Shown here: piece after piece, positions 26,832-35,607 of the stretch
Layout: the number at the start of each line of letters is the position of its first letter
How positions within the stretch are numbered: the first letter of the stretch is position 1
Assembly (NCBI GenBank): GCA_947448415.1
Contig: CANFMT010000003.1
Span: 1-64,000, forward strand
Direction of reading: 5' to 3'
Length of the DNA stretch: 64,000 bases
Source: Burkholderiaceae bacterium
Lineage (GTDB): Bacteria; Pseudomonadota; Gammaproteobacteria; Burkholderiales; Burkholderiaceae
The notes under the pieces: generated by a model
What the model was told of the DNA's origin: nothing
Database searches by the model: none
The model's input: the letters and a program-made list of their open reading frames with translations, nothing else
Position numbers and translations under genes: made by a program

Positions 26832-27880
26832 AGTCTTTTTGCAAGAGCGCTACCGACCTGCGTAGTGCCCAAATTTCCACCTATATCTGCAGTGACATTC
26901 TGAGCAAGGATGGCTTGCTCAGCTGCCAACATAATGCTCTTGGCGGCTAAGGCAAATTCTGGCTTATTGGAACGATGCGAGTGCCACTCCAAGAGTAAGG
27001 CAGTAGATAAGATAAGAGAAAATGGGTTGGCAATATTTTTGCCAGCAATATCAGGCGCAGATCCATGGGCGGCTTGTGCCATTGCATGATTTAACCCAGC
27101 ATTAACTGATGCTGCCAAACCAAGGCTACCCGATAGCTCTGCCGTTAAATCAGACAGAATGTCGCCAAACATATTAGTAGTAACAATGACATCAAAATTT
27201 TGCGGAGCTCTCACCAAATGAGCTGCCATGGCATCTACGATGAAATCATCTACCTTGACCTCTGGAAACTCTTTAGCTACATCGTGGCAGATCTTTATAA
27301 ACATACCGTCGGCAATTTTTAAAACATTTGCCTTGTGAACTATGGTGACATGCTTTTTTCTTGAGCGAGCTAATTCAAAGGCGCTTCGTGCAATACGTTC
27401 GCAGCATTGACGAGTGATACGTCTTAAAGAAATAGCCACATCGGGTGTCACTAAGATTTCTCCGTTGCCTTCTTCCATATTGCGGTCAGCATAAAAGCCT
27501 TCAGTATTTTCTCGAACCACAACCAAATCAAAGTCGTGAACAGGAGATTTCAGGCCGGGGTAAGTTTTAGCTGGTCGAATATTGGCATATAAATCCAGAG
27601 ATTTTCTAAAAAACTTTGAGGGATTAATCTCGCCCTTAGATTCATCTTTAAAGTCATAGGTAGACATTGGTCCCAATATCAGACCATCTGCAGCGTTTAC
27701 TTTTTTAAGTAGCTCTGCTGTTACGGTTGAGCCATACTTTTTAAGACTTTCATGACCTGCAATCTCATCTTCTATTGTGAGATTTAGTTTAAAGATCTTA
27801 TTCGCCGCCTCTAAAACTTCTTTAGTTGCCACGCTAATTTCTGGGCCTATGCCGTCACCGGCAATCATAACTATTTTCAT
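26807..27880 (-). CDS. Isocitrate/isopropylmalate-type decarboxylating dehydrogenase
   Basis: A 357-aa beta-decarboxylating dehydrogenase that oxidises a 2-hydroxyacid with a 3-carboxyl group (malate, isocitrate, isopropylmalate or tartrate type) with NAD(P)+. The N-terminus IVMIAGDGIGPEISVATKEV, the substrate loop FDLVVVRENTEGFYADR, the catalytic IVHKANVLK lysine and MFGDILSDLTAELSGSLGLA are signatures. HGSAPDIAGKNIANP contacts the cofactor. It does not sit with leu or icd genes; it ends the minus operon of NHL and Bug genes, so a catabolic tartrate- or homoisocitrate-like role is possible. Confidence 0.88.
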   Translation of the reverse strand: MKIVMIAGDGIGPEISVATKEVLEAANKIFKLNLTIEDEIAGHESLKKYGSTVTAELLKKVNAADGLILGPMSTYDFKDESKGEINPSKFFRKSLDLYANIRPAKTYPGLKSPVHDFDLVVVRENTEGFYADRNMEEGNGEILVTPDVAISLRRITRQCCERIARSAFELARSRKKHVTIVHKANVLKIADGMFIKICHDVAKEFPEVKVDDFIVDAMAAHLVRAPQNFDVIVTTNMFGDILSDLTAELSGSLGLAASVNAGLNHAMAQAAHGSAPDIAGKNIANPFSLILSTALLLEWHSHRSNKPEFALAAKSIMLAAEQAILAQNVTADIGGNLGTTQVGSALAKRLYSIEILD

Positions 27881-27901
27881 TTCAATTCTTTCTGATGGCT
27901 T

Positions 27902-28876
27902 TTATTCAATTTTTATATTGGCACTTTTAACTACGCTTTGCCAAAGCTTTAGCTCATTATTTAATATTTTTTGGAACTCAGTAGGGGAGACCTTATAGGC
28001 TTGAGCCCCTTCTTTGGCGAGTCTGGATTTTAGAGGGTCTTTACTTGCAGCGTCATTAATGGCTTCATTTAACCTCTTAACAATTGCTTGCGGAGTTCCA
28101 GCTGGCGCCACTATGCCCCACCAAGTACTGAGGTTGAATCCCGGCACTCCAGCTTCTGCAGCTGTAGGAACGTTGGGAAATAATGGCGAGCGCTTTTCAC
28201 TAGTAATGGCTAAAACATTAACGCGGTCGGTTTCAACATAAGGAAGGATCGTGGGAATAGTGGCAAAAAATACCTGAACTCTGCCTGCAAGTAAGTCAAT
28301 AGTTGCTGGTCCGCTTCCCTTGTAAGGAATATGGGTCAAATTAGCACCAGTCTTTTGCTTAAATAGCTCGCCAGAGAGATGGTTGATGCTACCTAGACCT
28401 GCTGAACAGTAATTAACATCTCGTGTTTGATTGCTAAATTGAATGAGTTCTGAAAGCGTTTTGGCTGGCACCGATTTATTGGTCACTACCAAGAGTGGAC
28501 CTCGACCAATCATGGCTACCGGAGAAAAGTCTTTTTCAATGTTGTAACCGGCTGATTCGTCTGTTGCTGCATGTGTTACAAATGTGGAGGTAACAAAAAG
28601 TAGGGTGTATCCATCTGGGGTTGCCTTAGACCCCATGGAAGCACCAATGGAACCGCCACCACCACCGCGATTGTCAACCACGACTGGCTGGCCTAATTTT
28701 TCACTTAAAGTTTTGGAAAGATCCCTGGCAATGCTATCGGTACCACCGCCAGGGGCAAACGGCACAATCAGAGCAATCGGCTTCTGTGGGAAACTCGCTG
28801 CGCTCACCGAGGTAATGCCGGCAAGCACCAGAATGGCTATCAACAGATTTTTTAATTTTTTGCTTTGGATATTCAT
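27902..28876 (-). CDS. Bug-family (TctC) periplasmic substrate receptor 2
   Basis: A 324-aa TTT-type receptor. The signal peptide ends near GITSVSAAS, and the mature start is FPQKPIALIVPFAPGGGTDS. A glycine-rich stretch RGGGGGSIGASMGSKATPDG replaces the usual NRxGAGGxIG. HIPYKGSGPATIDL and the AEAGVPGFNLSTWWGIVAP motif are present. The WWGI variant is shared with the Bugs at 41205 and 44913, so these three probably form one ligand subgroup. It lies between the NHL protein and the decarboxylating dehydrogenase on the minus strand. Confidence 0.92.
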   Translation of the reverse strand: MNIQSKKLKNLLIAILVLAGITSVSAASFPQKPIALIVPFAPGGGTDSIARDLSKTLSEKLGQPVVVDNRGGGGGSIGASMGSKATPDGYTLLFVTSTFVTHAATDESAGYNIEKDFSPVAMIGRGPLLVVTNKSVPAKTLSELIQFSNQTRDVNYCSAGLGSINHLSGELFKQKTGANLTHIPYKGSGPATIDLLAGRVQVFFATIPTILPYVETDRVNVLAITSEKRSPLFPNVPTAAEAGVPGFNLSTWWGIVAPAGTPQAIVKRLNEAINDAASKDPLKSRLAKEGAQAYKVSPTEFQKILNNELKLWQSVVKSANIKIE

Positions 28877-28978
28877 ACAGGTTGACTTTACGCTAAGGCG
28901 CTCAATTTAACTCCTTGGTATAGGGATGCTAAGGAGTTGCTATTAAGAGGTTTAAAGGATTGAGTTGTCTTTAGGTAT

Positions 28979-30070
28979 CTATTTAGCTTTAGTAAATCGT
29001 TGAGCACGTTTACCGGTATCCACTTCAGTGGTGTACACGCTACCTTCTGAATCAACCGCAATATTGTGAACCCAGTGAAATTCACCGGCATTTCGACCGC
29101 TTCTGCCAAATGAACCAACTTTTTGCCCGGTATCACGTTGCATCACGATGACTTCATTATTTGTTCCATCAGCAATCAAGATATATTTCTGACTTGCATC
29201 AGAGGGAATCAAATCCCATACAGAACCTGAGCCTCTAGTTTCAGTTTCATAAGCAATTTCACGAATGTATTTCCCATTTTTCTCGAAAACCTGAATGCGA
29301 TTATTGGCGCGATCACAAACAAATAGCGTGTTGTCTTTCATAAGACGAGCGCAATGTACTGGATTTGAAAATTGTGGAGAAGTTGGATTAAAGCTGGCCA
29401 TTTTTTCATCGCTGGGAACATTTCCATAGGCTCCCCAGTGACGCTTATAAGCCCCGGTATTGGAGTCAAACACAATAATGCGTTTGTTTAGGTATCCATC
29501 GGCAATATAAATTTCATTCGCAACCGGATCAACGTTCATATGAGCAGGTCTTCCAAGTTGGGTCGTGTCATTGCTACCGAGGCTTGCACCAGAAGATCCA
29601 ATCTGTAATAGAAATTTACCTTGGGGGGTGAATTTCAAGACCATGTGATCTGTCTGGTCGTTCCCGCCTACCCAAACATTATTGTTCGCATCGATGTAGA
29701 TGCCATGCTCATTTTTTGGCCATTCATAACCACTTCCAGGGCCACCCCATGCTTGGAGCAAGTTTCCATTTTTATCAAACTCAAGAACGGGTGGAGCGGG
29801 TATGCAGCATTTTGATCTTTTAGGATTAAGGGTTGCACCCTTTTCATCGTCGGTGATGGTGAGAGGGCGATGAATAATCCAAATATGATCGTTTTTATCT
29901 GTGGCAACGCCTGCAACCTGTCCCAATATCCAATTATTAGGTAATGCCTTAGGCCAATATGGATCAACTTTGTATTGAGGTGCATTAGTTGATGACTGAG
30001 CTTGTGCGAGGGTGCCACAACTAATCGCTAGCAATAAAACTAGCAGGCCATGACGAATCGTTTGGCTCAT
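28979..30070 (-). CDS. Secreted NHL-repeat beta-propeller protein (PAL-like)
   Basis: A 363-aa secreted protein; the signal peptide is RHGLLVLLLAISCGTLAQAQ. The mature part is made of NHL-type propeller blades (VAGVATDKNDHIWIIHRP, HGIYIDANNNVWVGG, HMNVDPVANEIYIADGY, NIAVDSEGSVYTTEVDTGKR), resembling the peptidylglycine amidating lyase/SMP-30-like fold. Acidic and His residues occur at blade tops. The enzymatic function is not certain; many such propellers beside Bug genes are annotated only as peptidyl-alpha-hydroxyglycine lyase family. A doublet Cys (KCC) may bond or bind metal. It is first in the minus unit, divergent from the hydrolase-like gene. Confidence 0.82.
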   Translation of the reverse strand: MSQTIRHGLLVLLLAISCGTLAQAQSSTNAPQYKVDPYWPKALPNNWILGQVAGVATDKNDHIWIIHRPLTITDDEKGATLNPKRSKCCIPAPPVLEFDKNGNLLQAWGGPGSGYEWPKNEHGIYIDANNNVWVGGNDQTDHMVLKFTPQGKFLLQIGSSGASLGSNDTTQLGRPAHMNVDPVANEIYIADGYLNKRIIVFDSNTGAYKRHWGAYGNVPSDEKMASFNPTSPQFSNPVHCARLMKDNTLFVCDRANNRIQVFEKNGKYIREIAYETETRGSGSVWDLIPSDASQKYILIADGTNNEVIVMQRDTGQKVGSFGRSGRNAGEFHWVHNIAVDSEGSVYTTEVDTGKRAQRFTKAK

Positions 30071-30400
30071 TTTGTCTCCTAAGTTTTTGTTTGTTTTTAT
30101 TTTGAAAGCTTAACTCTAATTAGATCATGGTTAACTCGAAATTCGGGGTTATCCCTGAGGTGTTTTATTGGAGGCAATTTGGCTTGGCGTGTTAGATTGA
30201 ATTCAATCAAAAAGTAATTCAAATCTCAAGAGACAAACACTCAACTTATTCGGATAACTAGAGCGTCATCAATTGCGCTTTTGTGACGTTGCTTAGTGGG
30301 CTGCCTCCTTAGAATTGATTCCATCTGGTGGAATAGAAGGCTTATCTTGAGCCGAAATTGCGTGATACTGGATTTCACTAAACATCTTTTGAGCTGGAAT
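30071..30400. other. Divergent intergenic region between the NHL and hydrolase-like genes
   Basis: 330 bp without a convincing gene. The plus frame is open back to 30296, but those residues do not look like an alpha/beta hydrolase and lack an apparent ribosome-binding site, so I leave them out. It contains the palindrome at 30195-30208 and probably the promoters of both operons. Confidence 0.6.
30195..30208. promoter_or_regulatory. 14-bp palindrome GATTGAATTCAATC (candidate operator)
   Basis: A perfect 14-bp inverted repeat in the divergent promoter region between the minus (NHL-Bug-dehydrogenase) and plus (hydrolase-like to SDR) operons. Its position and symmetry suit a dimeric regulator controlling both units. 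No regulator gene is adjacent. Confidence 0.4.
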
Positions 30401-31228
30401 ATGAGCCTTTATAAATCAGTTACTTATCAACCCTCTGGTAAGCAGGTGTCTGTAACGATTGAGTATCTTGATCAAGGTGCTGGACCAGTTATTGTGATGC
30501 TGCCATCATTAGCGCGATCAGGTCGAGACTACGATGATGTGGCGCCGCGAATCATTGCGAAGGGGTATCGAGTAATACGTCCTGAGCCCAGAGGAATTCG
30601 AGGAAGTCATGGCCCTATGGAAAATTTATCCTTACATGACTTTGCTGGTGATGTAGCTGCTGTATTAGATCAAGAAAAAACGGGGCCTATAGTTGTAGTG
30701 GGGCACGCGTGGGGAAGTCAGCCCGCCAGAATGTTGGCTGCCAATCGCCCTGATCTAGCGCTTGCAGTTGTAATGGCTGCGGCATCTGCCGGCAAGTTAT
30801 TGCCCGGCGCTAATGAAAAACCTTATAGCCGTCTTCGTGCTGAAATTGATGGCGCTGGCAACCCATCTTTATCGGATGAGGAGCGCCTGATTTGTTTGCA
30901 AAAAGCCTTTTTTGCCCCAGGACATGATCCGAGTTCATGGCTTGGTGGATGGTTTCAGGAGGCGCATGAAGCGCAAAGTTACGCGAGAACCAATACACCG
31001 ATCGACGACTACTTTTCTGGAGGTAATTCAGTTCCTATTTTGGATTTACAGGCTGAATATGACGCTGTAGTGGTACCCAAAATCATGAAGCCCTTCCTGG
31101 GTGAGCGTGTTACCGAAAAAGTCATTCTCAATGCAGGGCATTCAATGGCACCTGAGCAACCGCAAGCAATGTGTGATGCGATTTGCGAGTTTGCTGAACA
31201 AATTTACTCAAGTCATCTTAGTAGTTAA
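30401..31228 (+). CDS. Alpha/beta-hydrolase-fold protein lacking nucleophile serine
   Basis: A 275-aa alpha/beta hydrolase fold. The ATG at 30401 gives the normal N-terminus, with TIEYLDQGAGPVIVMLPSLARSGRDYDDVAPRI split across the first strands. The nucleophile elbow reads VVGHAWGSQPARMLA, so the position normally held by Ser/Cys/Asp is Ala. The acid (LDLQAEYDAVV) and His (ILNAGHSMAPEQP) remain. It is thus either non-hydrolytic, uses another residue such as the nearby Ser, or acts as a lyase/dioxygenase-like member. It leads the long plus operon and precedes two Bug genes. Confidence 0.85.
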   Translation: MSLYKSVTYQPSGKQVSVTIEYLDQGAGPVIVMLPSLARSGRDYDDVAPRIIAKGYRVIRPEPRGIRGSHGPMENLSLHDFAGDVAAVLDQEKTGPIVVVGHAWGSQPARMLAANRPDLALAVVMAAASAGKLLPGANEKPYSRLRAEIDGAGNPSLSDEERLICLQKAFFAPGHDPSSWLGGWFQEAHEAQSYARTNTPIDDYFSGGNSVPILDLQAEYDAVVVPKIMKPFLGERVTEKVILNAGHSMAPEQPQAMCDAICEFAEQIYSSHLSS

Positions 31229-31263
31229 TTTAACTAAGTACTTCTTAAAAACTGTGAGCTTAT

Positions 31264-32235
31264 ATGTTACGTAGAAATTTTTTATTTTTAGCGCTTGCAA
31301 CTTCATTGCCACTGTTTGGGTGGGCTCAGTCATCATCTAACAGACCAATAAAAATTATTGTTCCCTTTGCTCCAGGGGGCGGGAATGATGTGATTGCAAG
31401 ACAACTGGCCAAAGAGTTAAGCGAGTTACGCAAACAAAGTGTGTTGGTTGAGAATAAACCAGGAGCCGGTGGAAATATTGGTACGGACTATGTAGTAAGA
31501 GCGCCAGCCGATGAAATTACCTTATTGCTAGGGCATACCGGTACTGTTTCGATTAATCCTGTATTGCTAAATACTGGAATGGATGCCACTCGAGACTTGG
31601 AGCCCATTGCTTTATTAGCTTCTACTTCATTGGTACTGGTAGTAGCGCAAGACTCCAAGATTAAGTCTGTTCAAAGCCTCATTGAAATGGCTAGTCAACG
31701 CACAGCCCCATTTAACTATGGCTCTAGTGGTAATGGCACCGGTGGTCATTTAACGGGTGAGATGTTTAAAGAAATCACTGGCGTAAAAATGTCACATATA
31801 CCCTACAAGGGAACTGGGCCAGCATTAGTGGACGTTGCTGGAGGGCAAATTGATTTTATGTTTACCGTAATACCCCCGGCGATGGCTTTGATACAGAGTG
31901 GCAAGCTACGCGCAATTGCGGTGACATCCAAAAAGAGATTGCCGATATTTCCAGATGTACCAACAGTTGCCGAGTCCAATATTAAGACGCTGAGTAATTT
32001 TGATAGCTCAGTTTCTTACGGTGTTTTATCTTCAAATAAAATTGCTCCAGCAATGGCAAAGGAGCTATCTAATCAGATCTTAAAAATTGGCAGTGGCGCA
32101 GAATTCCAATCTAAATTGGTCGCTGAAGGTGCTGTACCGGTCTTAGGGAATGGCGCTGAATATTCAAGGCTAATTCAGGCAGAAAGCAAAAAATGGGCCG
32201 CTGTCATTAAAAAGTCAGGTGCAGTAGCAGACTAA
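31264..32235 (+). CDS. Bug-family (TctC) periplasmic substrate receptor 3
   Basis: A 323-aa receptor. The signal peptide (RRNFLFLALATSLPLFGWAQ) is followed by PIKIIVPFAPGGGNDVIARQ. NKPGAGGNIGTDYVVRAPAD and SHIPYKGTGPALVDVAGGQI are family motifs. The binding-site region GHTGTVSINPVLL differs from its neighbours, suggesting a different ligand. It lies 35 bp after the hydrolase-like gene and 54 bp before the ATG of the next Bug gene, a tandem pair that may be a diverged duplication. Confidence 0.92.
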   Translation: MLRRNFLFLALATSLPLFGWAQSSSNRPIKIIVPFAPGGGNDVIARQLAKELSELRKQSVLVENKPGAGGNIGTDYVVRAPADEITLLLGHTGTVSINPVLLNTGMDATRDLEPIALLASTSLVLVVAQDSKIKSVQSLIEMASQRTAPFNYGSSGNGTGGHLTGEMFKEITGVKMSHIPYKGTGPALVDVAGGQIDFMFTVIPPAMALIQSGKLRAIAVTSKKRLPIFPDVPTVAESNIKTLSNFDSSVSYGVLSSNKIAPAMAKELSNQILKIGSGAEFQSKLVAEGAVPVLGNGAEYSRLIQAESKKWAAVIKKSGAVAD

Positions 32236-32289
32236 TTATTTAATTAAGTGGATGTGAAGCATATTTTTAGTTTAGGTATAGGTCAAAAA

Positions 32290-33255
32290 ATGAAAATGAA
32301 GTATCTCTTGTTGGTCTTTTTGGGTTTGCAATGTTTTGCGGGAGCTATTTTTGCGCAGGCTTATCCTAACAGGCCAATTAAAGTAATTGTGCCCTATACA
32401 CCTGGCGGTTCAGTGGATAACACCTGTAGATTAATCACCGATCAACTGCAAAAGCAGTTAGGTCAGTCAGTGGTTGTTGAAAATAAGCCTGGTGCATCGG
32501 GTCAGATTGGGTCCATGGAAGTAATGCGCGCACCGGCAGATGGGTATACGCTGCTTTGCCATGCTTCTAGCCAGGTTTATATGCCTCTGGTAGTGAAAAA
32601 GAAAACGTATGATGCTGAAAAAGATTTCACATCCATTGCGCAAATTGGTTATGTACCCCTCGCAATTGTTACGTATCCAAAATTTGAGGCAAACAACTTT
32701 AAAGAGTTTGTTGCCTTAGTTAAAAAAACACCTGGTAAATATACCTGGGCTACATCTGGCTTAGGAACATCTAGCCACCTGTCTGAAGAGATGCTCAATC
32801 GAGCATTAAAGTTGAATATGGAGATCATTACCTATAAAGGTGCTGTTCCTCAGTTAACGGATGTGATGGGAGGGCATGTCACCGCTGCCATATCTCCTTT
32901 ACCAGGAGTTACTAGCTTTATTAAGAGCGGCCACTTAAAGGTACTTGCGTTTACGAGCGACAAAAGAATGGCGGCTTATCCTAATGTAGCAACGGTTGCC
33001 GAAAGCGGTCTTCCCGGATTTGAGATGAACTCTTGGTATGGTCTATGGGGTCCCGCTAATTTGCCTAAAGATATCGTTAAAAAATTAGCAGATCAAGTTG
33101 CGATAGCGCTAAAAAATAAGACAGTTTTAGACCGTATGAATGAGCTTGAATTCGAGCCATCTACTATTAATACGGCGCAATTTGAGAAATTAGTAAAAGA
33201 TGAGACTGTAAAAATTGGCACGCTTGCACGAGAAGCTAATATTTCAATTGAGTAA
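32290..33255 (+). CDS. Bug-family (TctC) periplasmic substrate receptor 4
   Basis: A TTT-type receptor, 321 aa from the ATG at 32290, which I prefer to a GTG 14 codons upstream because it gives a compact signal peptide (KMKYLLLVFLGLQCFAGAIF-AQA). The mature start is YPNRPIKVIVPYTPGGSVDN. It has ENKPGASGQIGSMEVMRAPADG and AAYPNVATVAESGLPGFEMNSWYGLWGPANLP. EIITYKGAVPQLTDV diverges from the usual HxPYKGxGPA, hinting at an altered binding pocket. It precedes the MmgE/PrpD gene by about 56 bp. Confidence 0.92.
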   Translation: MKMKYLLLVFLGLQCFAGAIFAQAYPNRPIKVIVPYTPGGSVDNTCRLITDQLQKQLGQSVVVENKPGASGQIGSMEVMRAPADGYTLLCHASSQVYMPLVVKKKTYDAEKDFTSIAQIGYVPLAIVTYPKFEANNFKEFVALVKKTPGKYTWATSGLGTSSHLSEEMLNRALKLNMEIITYKGAVPQLTDVMGGHVTAAISPLPGVTSFIKSGHLKVLAFTSDKRMAAYPNVATVAESGLPGFEMNSWYGLWGPANLPKDIVKKLADQVAIALKNKTVLDRMNELEFEPSTINTAQFEKLVKDETVKIGTLAREANISIE

Positions 33256-33311
33256 GCGTTTGAAAGTAACTGGTAAATTAAAAAATTCTAACCAAGCAAG
33301 TTGATGAGATC

Positions 33312-34706
33312 ATGAGTACAGATAATTCGCCGCTAGTTCAAGATGCAAGCAAAATTTTGGCTGATTTTGCAAGCCACCTTCAATACAAAGATATTCCTCG
33401 CGATGTAGTCGAGCGCATGAAAATGTGCGTGCTAGATAGTATTGGCTGCTGCTTACATGGCGTAACTCTGCCTTGGACAAAGTCAGTCGAGGATATGGTG
33501 ATGGATGAGGGCGCAAGTCCAGTAGCTTCGATATTTGGCACTTCACAAAAAACTTCGGCTGGAAATGCTGCTTTAGTAAATGGTACTGCGGGCCATGCCT
33601 TTGAGTTTGATGATATGCACAAAGAATCTATCTTGCATCCCGGATCGATCGCTATCCCAGTTTTATTTGCTTTAGTTGAAAAAGTAGGAAAAGTGTCTGG
33701 CAAAGATTTCTTAACGGCTATGGTTTGTGGATATGAAATTGGCACGCGCGTGGGTAATGCTGCCTCTATTCAACTTTTCTTTGATGGCTTTCACCCTCAA
33801 GGAACTTCAGGAGTATTTGTCGGTGCAGCAGCGGCAGGCCGCATGCTCAATTTAAATCCAACCCTGATGCTCGATTGCTTAGGTATTGCAGGATCACAAG
33901 CTGGTGGCTTAATGGCTGCCCAAGAGGGGGCGATGGTGAAGCGCTTTCACTCGGGAAGAGCTGCGCAAAGCGCAATTTATTCTGCTTTGCTTGCTCAGAA
34001 AGGCTTGACGGGTATTTCTAATGTTCTTGAGGCGGGCTATGGGGGTTACTTAAGCACTTACTCATCTTCGCCTAAACCGGAGCGACTGTTATCTGGTCTT
34101 GGGAGGGTGTGGGAAGCGGGTCAAGTTGGCTTTAAGCCTTACGCTTGTGTCACCAGCATTCACTCCTCCTTAGACGCGCTGCTCTTGATTATGAAGAGCC
34201 ATCAATTAAAGCCCGACGATATAGCAAGGATTGATGTTGGCTTAAGTCCGATGACCTTCACTCATTGCGCGTGGGAATATAAGGCTCAAGGTGTCACTGC
34301 CGCTCAAATGAACCTTTATTTCAATATGGCTAGCGTGGCATTTGATGGCGTTCTATTTACCGAGCAATACTCAAATGCCAAGTTGACCGACCCTAAGTTG
34401 CAAGTGTTTATGCAAAAAGTCCATGCGTATATTGATTCAGATATCGAAGCTATGGGTGTTGCATTTAGACATGCTTCAAGAGTTAAAGTGACAACGGCTA
34501 AAGGTGAAGTATTTCAGCAGGAGATTTTAGACAGAAGAGGTAGCCCAGAAAATCCTCTATCTAAGGAAGATATTCAATTTAAATTCCGCAATGTTGTATC
34601 GGGGATACTGCGCGATTCTCAAATTGACGAAATGATTGAGCTGGTCGATAAGCTCGAAGAGCTTACTGATTTAGGGCCCATCATGTCTCTATTAACTTCT
34701 CAATAA
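33312..34706 (+). CDS. MmgE/PrpD family protein
   Basis: A 464-aa member of the MmgE/PrpD family (2-methylcitrate dehydratase, cis-aconitate decarboxylase and relatives). Signatures are LADFASHLQYKDIPRDVVERMKMCVLDSIGC at the start (only part quoted), NGTAGHAFEFDDMHKES, HPQGTSGVFVGAAAAGRM and KRFHSGRAAQSAIYSAL. KPYACVTSIHSSLDA is the conserved lid segment. The context is Bug and PDC-lactonase-like genes, with no prp cluster, so a dehydratase or decarboxylase on a tricarboxylate-like intermediate is more likely than propionate metabolism. The substrate is unknown. Confidence 0.9.
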   Translation: MSTDNSPLVQDASKILADFASHLQYKDIPRDVVERMKMCVLDSIGCCLHGVTLPWTKSVEDMVMDEGASPVASIFGTSQKTSAGNAALVNGTAGHAFEFDDMHKESILHPGSIAIPVLFALVEKVGKVSGKDFLTAMVCGYEIGTRVGNAASIQLFFDGFHPQGTSGVFVGAAAAGRMLNLNPTLMLDCLGIAGSQAGGLMAAQEGAMVKRFHSGRAAQSAIYSALLAQKGLTGISNVLEAGYGGYLSTYSSSPKPERLLSGLGRVWEAGQVGFKPYACVTSIHSSLDALLLIMKSHQLKPDDIARIDVGLSPMTFTHCAWEYKAQGVTAAQMNLYFNMASVAFDGVLFTEQYSNAKLTDPKLQVFMQKVHAYIDSDIEAMGVAFRHASRVKVTTAKGEVFQQEILDRRGSPENPLSKEDIQFKFRNVVSGILRDSQIDEMIELVDKLEELTDLGPIMSLLTSQ

Positions 34707-34723
34707 AGGCTGACAGTAGAAAT

Positions 34724-35593
34724 ATGACAAGTTTGACGCAAACCTATCTGACTAATCCTAGAAAACCAGTCTTTACATTGCCGCCAAATGCATGTGATGC
34801 CCATTGCCATATTTTTGGACCAGCAAATCAATTTCCTTATTTACAAGAGCGCTCCTGGACTCCAGTTGATGCGGGCAAGGAAGAATTATTCGCATTGCAT
34901 GATTTTTTAGGAATTCAGCGCTGCGTTATCGTACAAACTGCATTACATGGTTTTGATAACTCCGTGGTGGTAGATGCTATGCAGGCACGTAAAGGGCGAT
35001 ACCTAGGGGTAGCGCTCGCATCTGCAAAAACTACTAGTGCACAAATTGCAGAGATGGATCAGCAAGGCTTCCGGGCCATACGATTTAATTTCATGGCGCA
35101 TCTAAAGAATAGTGACTCCATGGAAGATATTTTGGAATTAACTAAGCGGATGGAGCCATTTGGTTGGCATTTGCAAGTGCATTTTTCTAGCGATTTAGTA
35201 CATTCATTAGCGCCGCTATTAAAGCAGTCAGCTGTTCCTGTTATGGTTGATCATATTGGACGTGTAGATGCCACTTTGGGCGCTAATCATCCTGACTTTC
35301 AAGGCTTGCTAAGACTTTTGGATGACCCACGTTTTTATGTCAAGGTAAGTGGCATTGATCGCATCTCAAAAAATCATCCATACGATGACGGTGTATCTTT
35401 GGCTAAAATATTAGTAGATGAGTTCACTGATAAATGTGTTTGGGGGACAGATTGGCCGCACCCCAATCATCATCACATCCCTGATGATGGAAATTTAGTG
35501 GACTTAATTCCTAGGATTGCCACCACGACTGAAAAAGTAAATAAATTAATGGTAAGTAATCCCGAAAAATTTTATCGGTTTGTAAAAAATTAA
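34724..35593 (+). CDS. Amidohydrolase-2 family protein (2-pyrone-4,6-dicarboxylate lactonase-like)
   Basis: A 289-aa TIM-barrel metal-dependent hydrolase. NACDAHCHIFGPANQFPY carries the HxH motif (H27/H29). VMVDHIGRVDATLG and the VWGTDWPHPNHHHIPDDGN motif near the end match LigI-type lactonases of protocatechuate 4,5-cleavage. The enzyme opens a cyclic ester or lactone of a dicarboxylic acid, or hydrolyses a related compound. It follows the MmgE/PrpD gene by 17 bp and precedes an SDR. No lig ring-cleavage dioxygenase is in the window, so the substrate may be different from PDC. Confidence 0.88.
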   Translation: MTSLTQTYLTNPRKPVFTLPPNACDAHCHIFGPANQFPYLQERSWTPVDAGKEELFALHDFLGIQRCVIVQTALHGFDNSVVVDAMQARKGRYLGVALASAKTTSAQIAEMDQQGFRAIRFNFMAHLKNSDSMEDILELTKRMEPFGWHLQVHFSSDLVHSLAPLLKQSAVPVMVDHIGRVDATLGANHPDFQGLLRLLDDPRFYVKVSGIDRISKNHPYDDGVSLAKILVDEFTDKCVWGTDWPHPNHHHIPDDGNLVDLIPRIATTTEKVNKLMVSNPEKFYRFVKN

Positions 35594-35607
35594 ATGGAGA
35601 TAGCGTA

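Noticed and set aside
30296-30400. N-terminal extension of the alpha/beta-hydrolase-fold protein
   Set aside because: The 35 extra residues do not resemble the fold and no ribosome-binding site precedes them; the ATG at 30401 gives the normal N-terminus.
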